Positions 54,026 through 62,658 of a stretch of DNA of 64,000 bases are shown here, one piece after another. A program made the translations under genes and the position numbers. This stretch comes from Chitinophagaceae bacterium (GTDB lineage: Bacteria; Bacteroidota; Bacteroidia; Chitinophagales; Chitinophagaceae), in NCBI GenBank assembly GCA_019638615.1, contig JAHBTL010000003.1, forward strand, positions 124,001 to 188,000, written 5' to 3'. The first letter of the stretch is position 1. Every line of letters starts with the position of its first letter. The notes beneath the pieces were generated by a model, which did no database searches, was not told the origin of the DNA, and was given only the letters and a program-made list of their open reading frames with translations.

Positions 54026-55477
54026 ATGAGCCAAAAGTCAAAGTCAAAATCAAATGGTTCGCGCAGAAAATTCCTGCGTAATTCTTCCCTGGCCGCTGCA
54101 GGCTATTTTATAGTTCCCCGTCATGTGCTCGGTAAAGGATTTGTAGCGCCGAGCGATAAGCTGAATATTGCCGGCATTGGCGCCGGAGGTAAAGGAACAA
54201 GCGATCTTTCTTCGTTTGCCAAAAGCCCTAAAGTAAATATAGTGGCAATGTGCGATGTGGATGATCGCCAGGCGGTAAAATCAAGAGAGAATTTTCCGAA
54301 AGCAAACTATTATAAGGATTTCAGGGAGATGCTTGCCAAAGAGAAAAACAATATTGATGCGTGCTCTATTTCTACACCCGATCATACACATGCGGTTGCC
54401 ACTTTAGCGGCTATGCAATTAGGCAAACATGTGTATACTCAAAAACCCCTCACGCACGATATTTATGAAGCCCGTATTCTTGCGGAAGCTGCAAAAAAAT
54501 ACAAAGTGGTAACCCAAATGGGCAACCAGGGCGGTTCCGGCGATGGGGTAAGAAGAATGAAAGAATTATATGATGCGGGATTAATAGGTGATATTGTAGA
54601 GGCGCAGGCCTGGACCAACCGTCCTATTTGGCCGCAGGGTGTTGCAAAACCAACCGGCAATCACCCTATACCCGCTGAACTGGATTGGGATCTGTGGTTA
54701 GGTACTGCACCCAGGGAAGAATTCAACCCTGCATATCTTCCATTTAACTGGAGGGGATGGTGGAACTACGGTACCGGTGCATTGGGAGATATGGCCTGCC
54801 ATATCATGGATCCTATTTACCGCATATTGCCAATAGATTACCCATCTTCCGCTGAATGCAGCATCGCTAACCAGTGGAGCGGCATGAACCAGGAGTCAAA
54901 TTTCAGCGACAGTTGCCCTGTGGCTTCTATCATTCACCTGGAGTATCCCAGGAAAGATGGAAAAGGCACGTTGAAAGTTTCCTGGTACGATGGCGGTTTA
55001 TTGCCGAAAAGACCCGATGAATTAAAGCCTGAAGAGGATTTCGGTAACTGGGATGGCGGTGTATTGTTTATTGGAACAAAAGGTAAATTATTGGCCGACT
55101 GCTACGGCGCGAATCCACGATTATTACCATTGTCTAAAAACGAAAGTGCAAAAGCAGTAAAACAAACCATAGCACGTGTACCCAATGAAGATCACTACCT
55201 GCAATGGGTAAACGCATGTTTAGACGGATATGGAAAAGGCAAAACCAGCTCGCCATTTGAGTATGCCGGTCCGTTTACGGAAAGTATACTGATGGGTAAC
55301 CTGGCCATCCGAAGCGCTTTATACATTGATCCTACAGTTTCCGGCTGGGGCAAGAACAAATTTACCGGGCGTAAGAAACTGCTATGGGATGCCAGGAACA
55401 TGAAGATCACAAACTTTGATGAAGCCAACCAGTTCGTAAAACGTCAATACCGCGAAGGCTGGAACCTTACTTTATAA
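54026..55477 (+). CDS. Tat-exported Gfo/Idh/MocA family oxidoreductase
   Basis: The 483-residue protein carries a twin-arginine signal (SRRKFLRNSS at residues 12-21, then a moderately hydrophobic stretch), so it is folded with its cofactor before export to the periplasm. A Rossmann domain follows (LNIAGIGAGGKGTSDL, VAMCDVDD), then the family segment DACSISTPDHTHAVATLAAMQLGKHVYTQKPLTHD, where Lys in QKPL is the usual catalytic residue. Secreted members occur in many Bacteroidota near sugar-degradation loci and act on sugars or cyclitols. The substrate is unknown. A clear terminator follows. Confidence 0.92.
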   Translation: MSQKSKSKSNGSRRKFLRNSSLAAAGYFIVPRHVLGKGFVAPSDKLNIAGIGAGGKGTSDLSSFAKSPKVNIVAMCDVDDRQAVKSRENFPKANYYKDFREMLAKEKNNIDACSISTPDHTHAVATLAAMQLGKHVYTQKPLTHDIYEARILAEAAKKYKVVTQMGNQGGSGDGVRRMKELYDAGLIGDIVEAQAWTNRPIWPQGVAKPTGNHPIPAELDWDLWLGTAPREEFNPAYLPFNWRGWWNYGTGALGDMACHIMDPIYRILPIDYPSSAECSIANQWSGMNQESNFSDSCPVASIIHLEYPRKDGKGTLKVSWYDGGLLPKRPDELKPEEDFGNWDGGVLFIGTKGKLLADCYGANPRLLPLSKNESAKAVKQTIARVPNEDHYLQWVNACLDGYGKGKTSSPFEYAGPFTESILMGNLAIRSALYIDPTVSGWGKNKFTGRKKLLWDARNMKITNFDEANQFVKRQYREGWNLTL

Positions 55478-55499
55478 TAACCTGTTTTTTCATTTTTGT

Positions 55500-55533
55500 A
55501 ATGGGGCTGTGTAAAGCAGCTCCATTTTTATTT
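55500..55533 (+). terminator. Intrinsic terminator of the Gfo/Idh/MocA gene
   Basis: AATGGGGCTG (55500-55509) pairs with CAGCTCCATT (55517-55526), with one G-U pair, followed by TTTATTTT. It overlaps the end of the converging minus-strand gene. Confidence 0.88.
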
Positions 55534-56385
55534 TCCAACGGCCCATTTCAAAAAATCCGGTAACCGTTGCTGCCATGCTGCTGCATTGTTGGCAATTCCT
55601 TTTTCATATACGATGTCGCCTTCCGTGATAAATTTTTTGGCTGATAACAGTTCCACAAAACAGGTTGTGCTGTTCAGTATATGGTCTGCATCATCGTTGG
55701 GTAACGCTGTTGTGCCATTTTGCCCGGCATATATCCAGAACTGAAGGACGGGACGTTTGCGCGATGATTTTACTTTTTCATACATCATGCCATAGCATGC
55801 CGTATCGCTCTGGGTTCTATCTCCATCGGCAGTTCTGTTAAAAGCCCCGGAAAAAATGCCTGCCTTGCTTATTTTATCAGGATGATTCCAGGCTATATCC
55901 AGCGCGGACAATGCCCCGGCTCCAAACCCCGCCACTGTAACGGATTTAAATTTTCGTACCCCGGCTTTCTTTTTGGCGAACGGGTATAGCTCGTTATTAA
56001 AAAAGCTGTCGTAGTGATCAGCTTTTCCGCCTCTGCCATTATTCCCTTTTGTATCGGCAATTCCAAATTCTTCCTTCCGGTTTCCCGCATGGATGGCTAC
56101 CACTGCCAGCGGCTGTATTTGCCCGGCCTTGTATAAGCTGTCAATAACAGTTGTCAGTCTCAGGTTGGCTGATTGTTCTCCATCGTTCAATACCAGCAAA
56201 TTGACATCAGCTTTATCTCCTGGTATGGGGGTATGAATGATGGTGAGCTTAACATGGCGTTGCAGATGCCTGGAATACAATTCATCTGTTTGCTCCTGTA
56301 CTCCCTTTTTACAGGCTGTAAACAATAAGCCGAGCAAACAAAATTTAAGTATGGATGAAAACAGGGTATAAGGAGTGACTTTCAT
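55528..56385 (-). CDS. Esterase-D-like lipoprotein lacking the catalytic serine
   Basis: ATG 56385 (285 residues) is chosen; a longer frame to 56580 reads through repeat sequence. The protein has a lipoprotein signal (LLGLLFTAC, Cys25). Its mature part follows the putative-esterase (PF00756-type) fold: VNLLVLNDGEQSANLRLTTVIDSLY, PLAVVAIHAGNRKEEFG, FNNELYPFAKKKAG, VTVAGFGAGALSALDIAWNHPDKI. The nucleophile elbow, normally GxSxG, reads GFGAG: the serine position is glycine. SGAF and downstream segments are otherwise normal. It is probably an inactive or re-purposed family member on the outer membrane. Confidence 0.78.
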   Translation of the reverse strand: MKVTPYTLFSSILKFCLLGLLFTACKKGVQEQTDELYSRHLQRHVKLTIIHTPIPGDKADVNLLVLNDGEQSANLRLTTVIDSLYKAGQIQPLAVVAIHAGNRKEEFGIADTKGNNGRGGKADHYDSFFNNELYPFAKKKAGVRKFKSVTVAGFGAGALSALDIAWNHPDKISKAGIFSGAFNRTADGDRTQSDTACYGMMYEKVKSSRKRPVLQFWIYAGQNGTTALPNDDADHILNSTTCFVELLSAKKFITEGDIVYEKGIANNAAAWQQRLPDFLKWAVGK

Positions 56386-56435
56386 GAAGGGGCAGCTTTC
56401 GCTAAAGATAGAAAGAAAGGAGCTGACTGAAAAGA

Positions 56436-56547
56436 GTGGTTTGGGGTTTGGGGTTTGAAGTTTATAATTTATGGTATATCTCTTCATTCTCCATTTGTCA
56501 TTGTCCACTGACTGCTGAAAGCTGATAGCCGACGGCTCACAGCCCTC
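56436..56547. repeat. Period-7 array A12 upstream of the esterase-like gene
   Basis: Sixteen consecutive 7-bp words in a single phase: GTGGTTT, GGGGTTT twice, GAAGTTT, ATAATTT, ATGGTAT, ATCTCTT, CATTCTC, CATTTGT, CATTGTC, CACTGAC, TGCTGAA, AGCTGAT, AGCCGAC, GGCTCAC, AGCCCTC. It lies 5' of the minus-strand esterase-like gene and 3' of the Rpn remnant. Confidence 0.88.
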
Positions 56548-56553
56548 TGTGCC

Positions 56554-56582
56554 AAAAAAAATGCCCCGGATCCGGAGCATTT
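56554..56582 (-). terminator. Intrinsic terminator after the Rpn remnant
   Basis: AAATGC (56559-56564) pairs with GCATTT (56577-56582) and an inner CCGG pairs with CCGG. A run of A residues on the plus strand from 56554 gives a U-tract on the minus strand. Confidence 0.75.
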
Positions 56583-56602
56583 ACCTTTACATTTCAATAC
56601 GG

Positions 56603-57327
56603 TCATTTTTTCTTTTTCAATGAGGCGCGGACTTTTTTTATGAAGCTGACAGGCACTTCAGCTATATCGGCTGCCTGCTTATCTGAAAGACCTAACCTTA
56701 GTATCAGATTTTCAATGACATCCTGTTTCGCTTTTTCGATGCCTTTTTCGATGCCTTCTTCAATGCCTTTTTTTCGTCCTTTTTCTATATAAATGTCTAA
56801 TGTGCTCATGATCGTTTTCTTTATGGGTTCCGGTAGCGAATTTAATATATTTTCTTCTTTCAGATCACCCCTGCTGTATAAGTAAATGATAAAACCTTTT
56901 TGCAATTCTTTGGGGCCTGCTGCTGCCAATATCAATAAATTTACCGCTTGTCTTTGCCATGATACAGCAGCACAGGGATAACAAGCGACAGGGGTTCTTT
57001 GGCAGTCGCCTGCTTTTGCAGGGCAGAAAAAATATAACTGCCAATTTGTACCGGGGTGTATTTATCAGGGTAACTTTTATGTTCTATGAGCAGGCTTACC
57101 TTTACAGCGCCTTTGCCGTCCTTCCTGAGGCAGGAGTAAACAATATCTGACATGGTTTTCTTCAACTCCCCGGACAAATAAGTATCCGGCAGTTGTTCCA
57201 GGCTGGTAAAATCCAATTGCCTGCTGATAGCCGCGGGCAGGTAGTTTTTGAAATAATCTGACGCCATCTTTTTGTTAGATAAAATGCTGCGGATAAAATT
57301 GTCGTGTATGGAAGCATCGTTGCGCAC
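56603..57327 (-). pseudogene. Decayed Rpn-family (PD-(D/E)XK, Transposase_31-like) nuclease gene
   Basis: Two fragments lie head to tail in different frames. The first (57327 down to 56941, 128 residues) matches the N-terminus of Rpn recombination-promoting nucleases: HDNFIRSILSNKKMASDYFKNYLP, LSGELKKTMSDIVYSC, then the nuclease strand VSLLIEHKS and IPVLLYHGKDKR, where a stop follows. The second (56935 down to 56603, 110 residues) matches the family C-terminus, with the typical EKGIEEGIEKGIEK helix and a terminal PVSFIKKV segment. The middle, usually about 80-100 residues between the two, is missing. I read this as an internal deletion plus frameshift. Arrays A12 and A13 flank the gene on both sides. 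Confidence 0.8.
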
Positions 57328-57381
57328 CCTGTCGGATAACTTTTTAGCCCTGAAGATAATTATTTTCCTGTCAGAAGAAAA

Positions 57382-57610
57382 GGGTTACAGGTTGCAGGTT
57401 TCAAGTTATGGGTTAGGGGTTTATGGTTTGAGGTTTATCGTTTATGGTCACAACAATTTAAAACCACAAACCACAAACTACACACTATTAGCTGACTGCT
57501 GAAAGCTGACAGCAGGTTGCAAATTTATGGTTAATGGTTTGTGGTTTATAGTTGATCACTGTCCATTGTCAGCGATCCATTGTCCTTCGTCCATTGTCAA
57601 CTGCCACCTG
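57382..57610. repeat. Period-7 composite array A13 between the Rpn remnant and sucC
   Basis: Ten words in one phase (57382-57451: GGGTTAC, AGGTTGC, AGGTTTC, AAGTTAT, GGGTTAG, GGGTTTA, TGGTTTG, AGGTTTA, TCGTTTA, TGGTCAC) are followed by complementary ACAAACC, ACAAACT, ACACACT (57466-57486). Still in phase come ATTAGCT, GACTGCT, GAAAGCT, GACAGCA (57487-57514), then GGTTTATAG words, and last TCCATTG, TCAGCGA, TCCATTG, TCCTTCG, TCCATTG, TCAACTG (57562-57603). It covers most of the spacer 57328-57635. Confidence 0.88.
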
Positions 57611-57635
57611 ACTGGTGGTTGATTTTACAGGTTTG

Positions 57636-58850
57636 TTAAGCGCTTACCGCTTTGTTTACAAGTGCTGCGGCTTCACTGAGCAAGATAGCGGATTGTACTT
57701 TCAATCCACTTTCCTCAATCAGCTTTTTAGCTTCCCCGGCATTGGTGCCCTGCAGGCGTACTATAATGGGGACTTTGATATTGCCGATAGAATTATACGC
57801 GTCAATTACCCCCTGTGCCACACGATCGCAACGCACAATACCGCCAAAAATATTGATCAGGATGGCTTTCACCTTGGGGTCCTTTAAAATGATCCTGAAG
57901 CCGGCTTCCACCGTTTGCGCATTGGCTGTACCGCCTACATCCAGGAAGTTGGCCGGTTCACCCCCACTTAATTTGATCATGTCCATGCTTGCCATTGCAA
58001 GCCCCGCCCCGTTCACCATACAGCCTACATCGCCGTCGAGCTTAATAAAGTTAAGGTTGTATTTATGGGCTTCTACTTCGGTAGGGTCTTCTTCGCTGAT
58101 ATCTCTCAACGCTTCCAGATCACTATGACGCATCAAAGCGTTGTCATCAAGGTTCATTTTACAATCTACCGCAATTATTTTTTCATCGCTGGTCTTAAAC
58201 AAAGGGTTTATTTCCAGCATGCTGCAATCAAGTTCTACATAGGCTTTATAAAGATTGGTCACGAATTTTACACAGTTCTTAAATGCCTCGCCGCTTAAAC
58301 CGAGGTTGAAGGCTATTTTACGCGCCTGGAAAGGAAGCAGCCCGCCGGCGGGATGAACCCATTCCTTAAATATTTTTTCGGGAGTATCATGCGCCACCTG
58401 TTCAATATCCATTCCGCCTTCGGTGCTGTACATGATCACATTTTGCCCTTTGGTACGATCGAGCAGGATAGAAAGATAAAATTCTTTTACTGGGTTAGGT
58501 CCGGGATAATAAACATCCTGCGCCACCAATACTTTGCTTACAAGCTTTCCCGTGGGCCCGGTTTGTATCGTTACCAGGGTTCTGCCAATGATGTTCCCCG
58601 CGATTGTTTTTATTTCTTCCGCGTTTTTGCCAACCGCTACGCCGCGCTGCTCCGATCCCTGTATTTTTCCTTTACCACGACCACCGGCATGTATCTGGGC
58701 TTTTACTACCGCGAAATTATTTCCATATTGTACTTTTAACTGTTTGTACGCTTCCTCGGCTTTTTCAGGTGTATCAACGGGTATGCCATCCTGAACAGGA
58801 ACATTAAATTTTTTCAACAGCTCTTTTGCCTGGTATTCATGAAGGTTCAT
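57636..58850 (-). CDS. sucC: Succinyl-CoA synthetase beta subunit (ADP-forming)
   Basis: SucC forms, with SucD, the TCA-cycle enzyme that makes ATP or GTP from succinyl-CoA. The 404-residue ATP-grasp protein starts with MNLHEYQAKELLKKFNVPV. It has AQIHAGGRGKGK (nucleotide loop), LEINPLFK, and the C-terminal FLDVGGTA and NIFGGIVRCDRVAQGVI segments that contact SucD. Only sucC is here; sucD must lie elsewhere. A -7-like box (TATTTTCG, minus strand, 58867-58874) lies 17 bp upstream of the start codon. Confidence 0.96.
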   Translation of the reverse strand: MNLHEYQAKELLKKFNVPVQDGIPVDTPEKAEEAYKQLKVQYGNNFAVVKAQIHAGGRGKGKIQGSEQRGVAVGKNAEEIKTIAGNIIGRTLVTIQTGPTGKLVSKVLVAQDVYYPGPNPVKEFYLSILLDRTKGQNVIMYSTEGGMDIEQVAHDTPEKIFKEWVHPAGGLLPFQARKIAFNLGLSGEAFKNCVKFVTNLYKAYVELDCSMLEINPLFKTSDEKIIAVDCKMNLDDNALMRHSDLEALRDISEEDPTEVEAHKYNLNFIKLDGDVGCMVNGAGLAMASMDMIKLSGGEPANFLDVGGTANAQTVEAGFRIILKDPKVKAILINIFGGIVRCDRVAQGVIDAYNSIGNIKVPIIVRLQGTNAGEAKKLIEESGLKVQSAILLSEAAALVNKAVSA

Positions 58851-58866
58851 GTATAAAAGATTTTGG

Positions 58867-58874
58867 CGAAAATA
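58867..58874 (-). promoter_or_regulatory. Probable -7 box for sucC (TATTTTCG variant)
   Basis: On the minus strand this reads TATTTTCG followed by C, one base off TAnnTTTG. The same octamer occurs on the plus strand at 47924, 32 bp before the flavoprotein gene at 47956, so the variant may be used by this organism. Confidence 0.4.
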
Positions 58875-58931
58875 AAGCAGAATAGGTGAATAGAAAAATC
58901 AGAATGACTTCCGGTTAAAGGAGAAGATCAA

Positions 58932-61136
58932 TCATTCAACCCATGCTTCATCTATAAAAAACCAGCAGGGATGGCCTACGCCATAATGCCAGTGCGGACA
59001 GGTTTTGGTACCTGTTATATTCACTTTAATGTAACGCGCTTTGGTTGCAGTACTGCCTGTATAACCGATATCTACGAATTTTACCTGCGGATCCCTGTCT
59101 TCGGGATGATCAATGGATTGCAGTAGTGTATAGTTATTACCGTCAGTAGAAACCGAGTAGGTAACATTGATAGGTGTTAAAATCCAGGCTCCCAACTGAT
59201 GTAAAAAATCAGTATGAATGTTTCTGAATTCTTTTTCGCTGCCTAAGTCAAGAACAAGCTCCGTATCCACGCCTTTCCAGCCAACCCATCCTTCTGCAAA
59301 TGTCATTCCCCCATACAGTCCGTCTGTAAGCTCATGTCCCATTGCCGCGTACTTTTCGCCGGGCGGTATTAAAAAAGTAATATTGGTAACCGGTATGGCA
59401 TTTTTACCCGATGGCATATATCTTTTTCTGTACAATGTGCAATAATCGATGGGATTGTTATTCCTTTCATTCAGGGTTGGAACAGAAAACAATTTTACCC
59501 TTTCTTCAAACAGATCCAGTTTGCGGTTGATATCGGCAGCATCCATGTTTTTATTTGTACGGGCAATATCCAGTTCGGAATACTGCAATGGCAAACGCGT
59601 GCGCCATACTCTTTTCAGTAAAACTGAATCTGCGGCAATGGCAGTTTCGGCCTGGTCAAACAGTCCGTTGTACCGGCGCATCAATTCTTTTTTAAGCATG
59701 CCGTCTTTATGCGATACGGGGGAATCGTATATCCATAACCGTTTGCCGCTGCCCAGCAGCGCGCCTTCCATCAGCTTGATATACTGATACAAATAAGGTG
59801 CGGCCGCGCCGTAATATCCTTTCAGGAAAGTTTGTACAAGAGAGTCTTCGTTGCTGTTTACGTTCCACATCAGCTTCGATACCAGCCAGGTTCTTAATTC
59901 AGCAAAATCTCCTCCGCGGCTGCCAGCTATCTGGGAAAAATGCATGGAGGTATGGTTCCTGTAAAACAGCCGCATATTTTCTCCCAGTATATGAAAGTTC
60001 GGAAAGGGTACCAGGTAATTGTCGAAGTTGATACCGTAATCCCAGATGAATATATTCTTTGTAATGGCGCTCCATCCTTCCAGCGCTTCCGCAAAGGCTC
60101 TTCCGGAAGCATTTTCCTTTAATGAAACTTCCCGGTCGCAGTCAATGCTGCACAACATGATATTCACGTTTTTGGCAGGCTTTACGTGGCGGGGTGGCTG
60201 CATGGAATATAAATATGCCAGTGTTGAGATCTCTTTATCCGGAAAGCGCGCCGCCAGCTTGTTCATGAAATGGATCAGACTGCCCGAATGAGCGCCTTCA
60301 AGCTCATCGACCGTCTTGCATTTTTCACACTGGCAAAAAGTATAATTTCCATCATTCTGGCTTACAGAGATCATGCGTTTGCCGGGATTGGCCTTAAATA
60401 CGGAATCCAGCCGCCGCGTTACAATTTCCAGCACTTCAGGATTGGATAAGCACCATTGGCTGGCTTTGCCGGGATGGCGTTTACCGTTAAAATAGGAATA
60501 GTATTCAGGGTGCGCATCGCCATATACCGCCGATGGCAGAAGAAAATCGAAAGTATGCACCCACAGGTTGCCCGCGAAAATATCTGCGGGTGTTTTCAGG
60601 CGCATCCAGTTGCGGTAAACGGTATCCGTAGCCATGGCATAATGCTGGCTTTGCCTGTACCGGAACGATGGTATTTCAGTGAGATCAGCTGCGGGTAGCT
60701 GCAGGGTAGCGGCCGGGGTTACACTGTATTCCTTTTCTCCCCAGTAGGAAACACCACAATAACGTTCCAGTAGGCTTACAACAGCATATATCGATCCGTT
60801 CCCGCCACCGGTAATAATCTGTAATATATGGTTATTACATACTACCCTGAACCCGTCCTCTGAAAGCTGCTCTTTCCGTACGTTTTTATTAATGCCTTCA
60901 TTTCCTATGATGACATCGTTCGGTTTGACCTGATTTGTTTTTTGGATCGATAGTTTGGATTGGGTGATCCGTTCTACGAAATCCTGCAGTAAACGGGCCG
61001 CTGCTGCATCGGTGCTGTTATCGGAAGTGAGGATGATCCTGCCGGCCGGCTTCCTGTTTTTTACAAGCGTTACCTGTGCGGGAAGCAGCGAATGAAAATA
61101 CAGGCTCAATAAAAGAAGGATAAAGAATGACTTCAT
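58932..61136 (-). CDS. DUF4838 glycoside-hydrolase-like secreted protein
   Basis: ATG 61136 (734 residues) is chosen so that the signal peptide (KSFFILLLLSLYFHSLLPAQ) is N-terminal. Residues of about 30-130 look like the small N-terminal domain found before GH67/GH20-type enzymes. Residues of about 220-480 are DUF4838 (LSNPEVLEIVTRRLD, SVSQNDGNYTFCQCEKCK, FIWDYGINFDNYLVPFPN, GGDFAELRTWLVSKLMWN). The last part (about 610-734) resembles a discoidin-like carbohydrate-binding module (VDLGSEKEFRNIHTDFL, GNNYTLLQS, ARYIKVNITG). A role in sugar-polymer breakdown is likely, the substrate unknown. No SusC/SusD pair adjoins it. Confidence 0.85.
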   Translation of the reverse strand: MKSFFILLLLSLYFHSLLPAQVTLVKNRKPAGRIILTSDNSTDAAAARLLQDFVERITQSKLSIQKTNQVKPNDVIIGNEGINKNVRKEQLSEDGFRVVCNNHILQIITGGGNGSIYAVVSLLERYCGVSYWGEKEYSVTPAATLQLPAADLTEIPSFRYRQSQHYAMATDTVYRNWMRLKTPADIFAGNLWVHTFDFLLPSAVYGDAHPEYYSYFNGKRHPGKASQWCLSNPEVLEIVTRRLDSVFKANPGKRMISVSQNDGNYTFCQCEKCKTVDELEGAHSGSLIHFMNKLAARFPDKEISTLAYLYSMQPPRHVKPAKNVNIMLCSIDCDREVSLKENASGRAFAEALEGWSAITKNIFIWDYGINFDNYLVPFPNFHILGENMRLFYRNHTSMHFSQIAGSRGGDFAELRTWLVSKLMWNVNSNEDSLVQTFLKGYYGAAAPYLYQYIKLMEGALLGSGKRLWIYDSPVSHKDGMLKKELMRRYNGLFDQAETAIAADSVLLKRVWRTRLPLQYSELDIARTNKNMDAADINRKLDLFEERVKLFSVPTLNERNNNPIDYCTLYRKRYMPSGKNAIPVTNITFLIPPGEKYAAMGHELTDGLYGGMTFAEGWVGWKGVDTELVLDLGSEKEFRNIHTDFLHQLGAWILTPINVTYSVSTDGNNYTLLQSIDHPEDRDPQVKFVDIGYTGSTATKARYIKVNITGTKTCPHWHYGVGHPCWFFIDEAWVE

Positions 61137-61308
61137 GATGAAATAATAATACATCAAAATAAACAAAAAGGCATGAGCCGCATATTATAAATCAGTGCAA
61201 ACACCTCTTTGTTGGCGAAATCCTTTCACAACATCAACAATGGGATGGGGGTGTAAGCGGGCCTGTGTATAGATCATTCTCTACCGGTATGAAGAAATAT
61301 GGTTACCC

Positions 61309-61686
61309 TTATGGCTTAACCAGTTTACCCGCAAACCCGCTCTGCGTGTACAAAATGTATGTACCGGATCTCAGTGTGCTCAGGTCAATCGTAATGCGGT
61401 TGGCGCCTCTCTCCAATACAATCGTTTTTTCCATCAGCTTTTTGCCCGTCATATCAACAATGGTATACAAGTCTTTTCCGGCGCGGGCGGCATTCATGCT
61501 AAGCGTTATGGCGGAAGAAGCCGGGTTCGGAAACAGGCTTACCTGGCTTATATTCTCAAAAAACAGCCGGGCAATGGATGAATAGGCAACGCTGCCGTCT
61601 TTGTCTGTTGTTTTTAAACGATAGACTCTATGCACCATAGGTGCTACCCTTTCCGTGCAAAAGCGGGTTGGAGCAGGGCGATTCAA
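61309..61686 (-). pseudogene. Orphan T9SS type A sorting domain (gene remnant)
   Basis: The frame encodes YRLKTTDKDGSVAYSSIARL followed by a complete type A C-terminal sorting domain (LFPNPASSAITLS, IVDMTGKKLMEKT, LSTLRSGTYILYTQ, GKLVKP). Such a domain is normally the last 80-100 residues of a much larger exported enzyme or adhesin. Here the frame is closed by a stop at 61693-61695; there is no signal peptide and only a weak start. The body of the protein is therefore missing. It looks like the 3' remnant of a deleted secreted-protein gene, between the DUF4838 gene and sodC. Confidence 0.75.
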
Positions 61687-61828
61687 CCAGGTCTATTATA
61701 TCTTTCCCCGATATGAAGACAAAATTCCCCGGTTTACCAATTTGGATATTTCTGTTTGCAAGTTGAAAAGGATAGGTAAGGTTTTTGTAGCTTGCATATC
61801 TATTCAGAATAATAAAAATTAATCAAGT

Positions 61829-62458
61829 ATGACTTTCTCATCATCAAAGCAATTAATGGCTGCTTTTATAGCAGTACCTGTTTTGCTGTTTTGTTCGTCC
61901 TGCGGCAATCAGTCCGGCGAATCGGCTGATAAAGATACCGCTGCCACTGCCCCGGTTACTGATATGCATACAGGGCATGGGCCGGATACCTCTTCTGTAC
62001 CATTGGTAAAACATGCCGAGGCCGCGTTAACAGGCACCTATCCTGATACTTCTGTAACCGGTATAGCAAAATTTGACGCGTTGGATAACGGCAAGGTAAA
62101 GCTGGAATTAGAGATCACTGTACCTGCCAAAGCAGGTAAAAGCGTTGCGGTTCATCTTCACGAGCATGGAGACTGCGGCGATAATGGCAAAGCCTCTCAT
62201 GGACACTGGAATCCAACCAATGCCCAGCACGGTAAATGGGGCAGCGCCAGTTTTCATTCAGGAGACATTGGCAACGTAGAACTGGATAAATCAGGCAAAG
62301 GAACCATTACGCTGGAAACAGACTTGTGGACACTTGGCGGAACAGCAGCCAAAAACATCCTTGCAAAAGCGCTGATCGTGCACGGGGGAGTAGATGATTA
62401 TACTACCCAGCCAACGGGTAACGCCGGTTCAAGAATAGGTTGCGGGGTGATCCAATAA
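61829..62458 (+). CDS. sodC: Cu/Zn superoxide dismutase, lipoprotein
   Basis: SodC removes superoxide in the periplasm. The 209-residue protein has a lipoprotein signal (lipidation Cys probably 25 in CSSCGN) and a Thr/Asp/His-containing linker. The catalytic domain has all metal ligands: His109 and His111 in VHLHEHGD, His126, His134 and His143 around SHGHWNP, HGKWG and HSGD, and His185 in IVHGGVDD. The disulfide is probably Cys116-Cys205, and GNAGSRIGCGVI closes the domain. It is a single-gene unit with a long hairpin after it. Confidence 0.95.
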   Translation: MTFSSSKQLMAAFIAVPVLLFCSSCGNQSGESADKDTAATAPVTDMHTGHGPDTSSVPLVKHAEAALTGTYPDTSVTGIAKFDALDNGKVKLELEITVPAKAGKSVAVHLHEHGDCGDNGKASHGHWNPTNAQHGKWGSASFHSGDIGNVELDKSGKGTITLETDLWTLGGTAAKNILAKALIVHGGVDDYTTQPTGNAGSRIGCGVIQ

Positions 62459-62487
62459 TTGAATCTCTTTGAGATTTATCGGTCTTC

Positions 62488-62527
62488 TTATAAACAAGCC
62501 ATTGCATGTGCAGTGGCTTGTTTATAA
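62488..62527 (+). terminator. Long-stem terminator of sodC
   Basis: TTATAAACAAGCCA (62488-62501) pairs with TGGCTTGTTTATAA (62514-62527). The stem continues inward for several more pairs, leaving only a 4-base loop. No T-run follows, but the right arm is T-rich. It lies 30 bp after the stop codon. Confidence 0.75.
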
Positions 62528-62629
62528 AAACCTGTTATGTGGGGAGGGCAATACGGGGTAAAAGCTGATTTCTAACAAAATTTTACTATGGGTGGATTGT
62601 ACACTGACGGAATATTGTTATAACCTTGC

Positions 62630-62648
62630 TTAATTCAGTCTGAATTAA
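62630..62648. promoter_or_regulatory. Perfect 19-bp dyad upstream of cysE
   Basis: TTAATTCAG and CTGAATTAA are exact inverted halves around a single central T. The dyad ends 10 bp before the -7 box of cysE, a position suited to a repressor or activator of the cysteine operon. The binding protein is not known. Confidence 0.65.
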
Positions 62649-62658
62649 TCTTTTCAAG

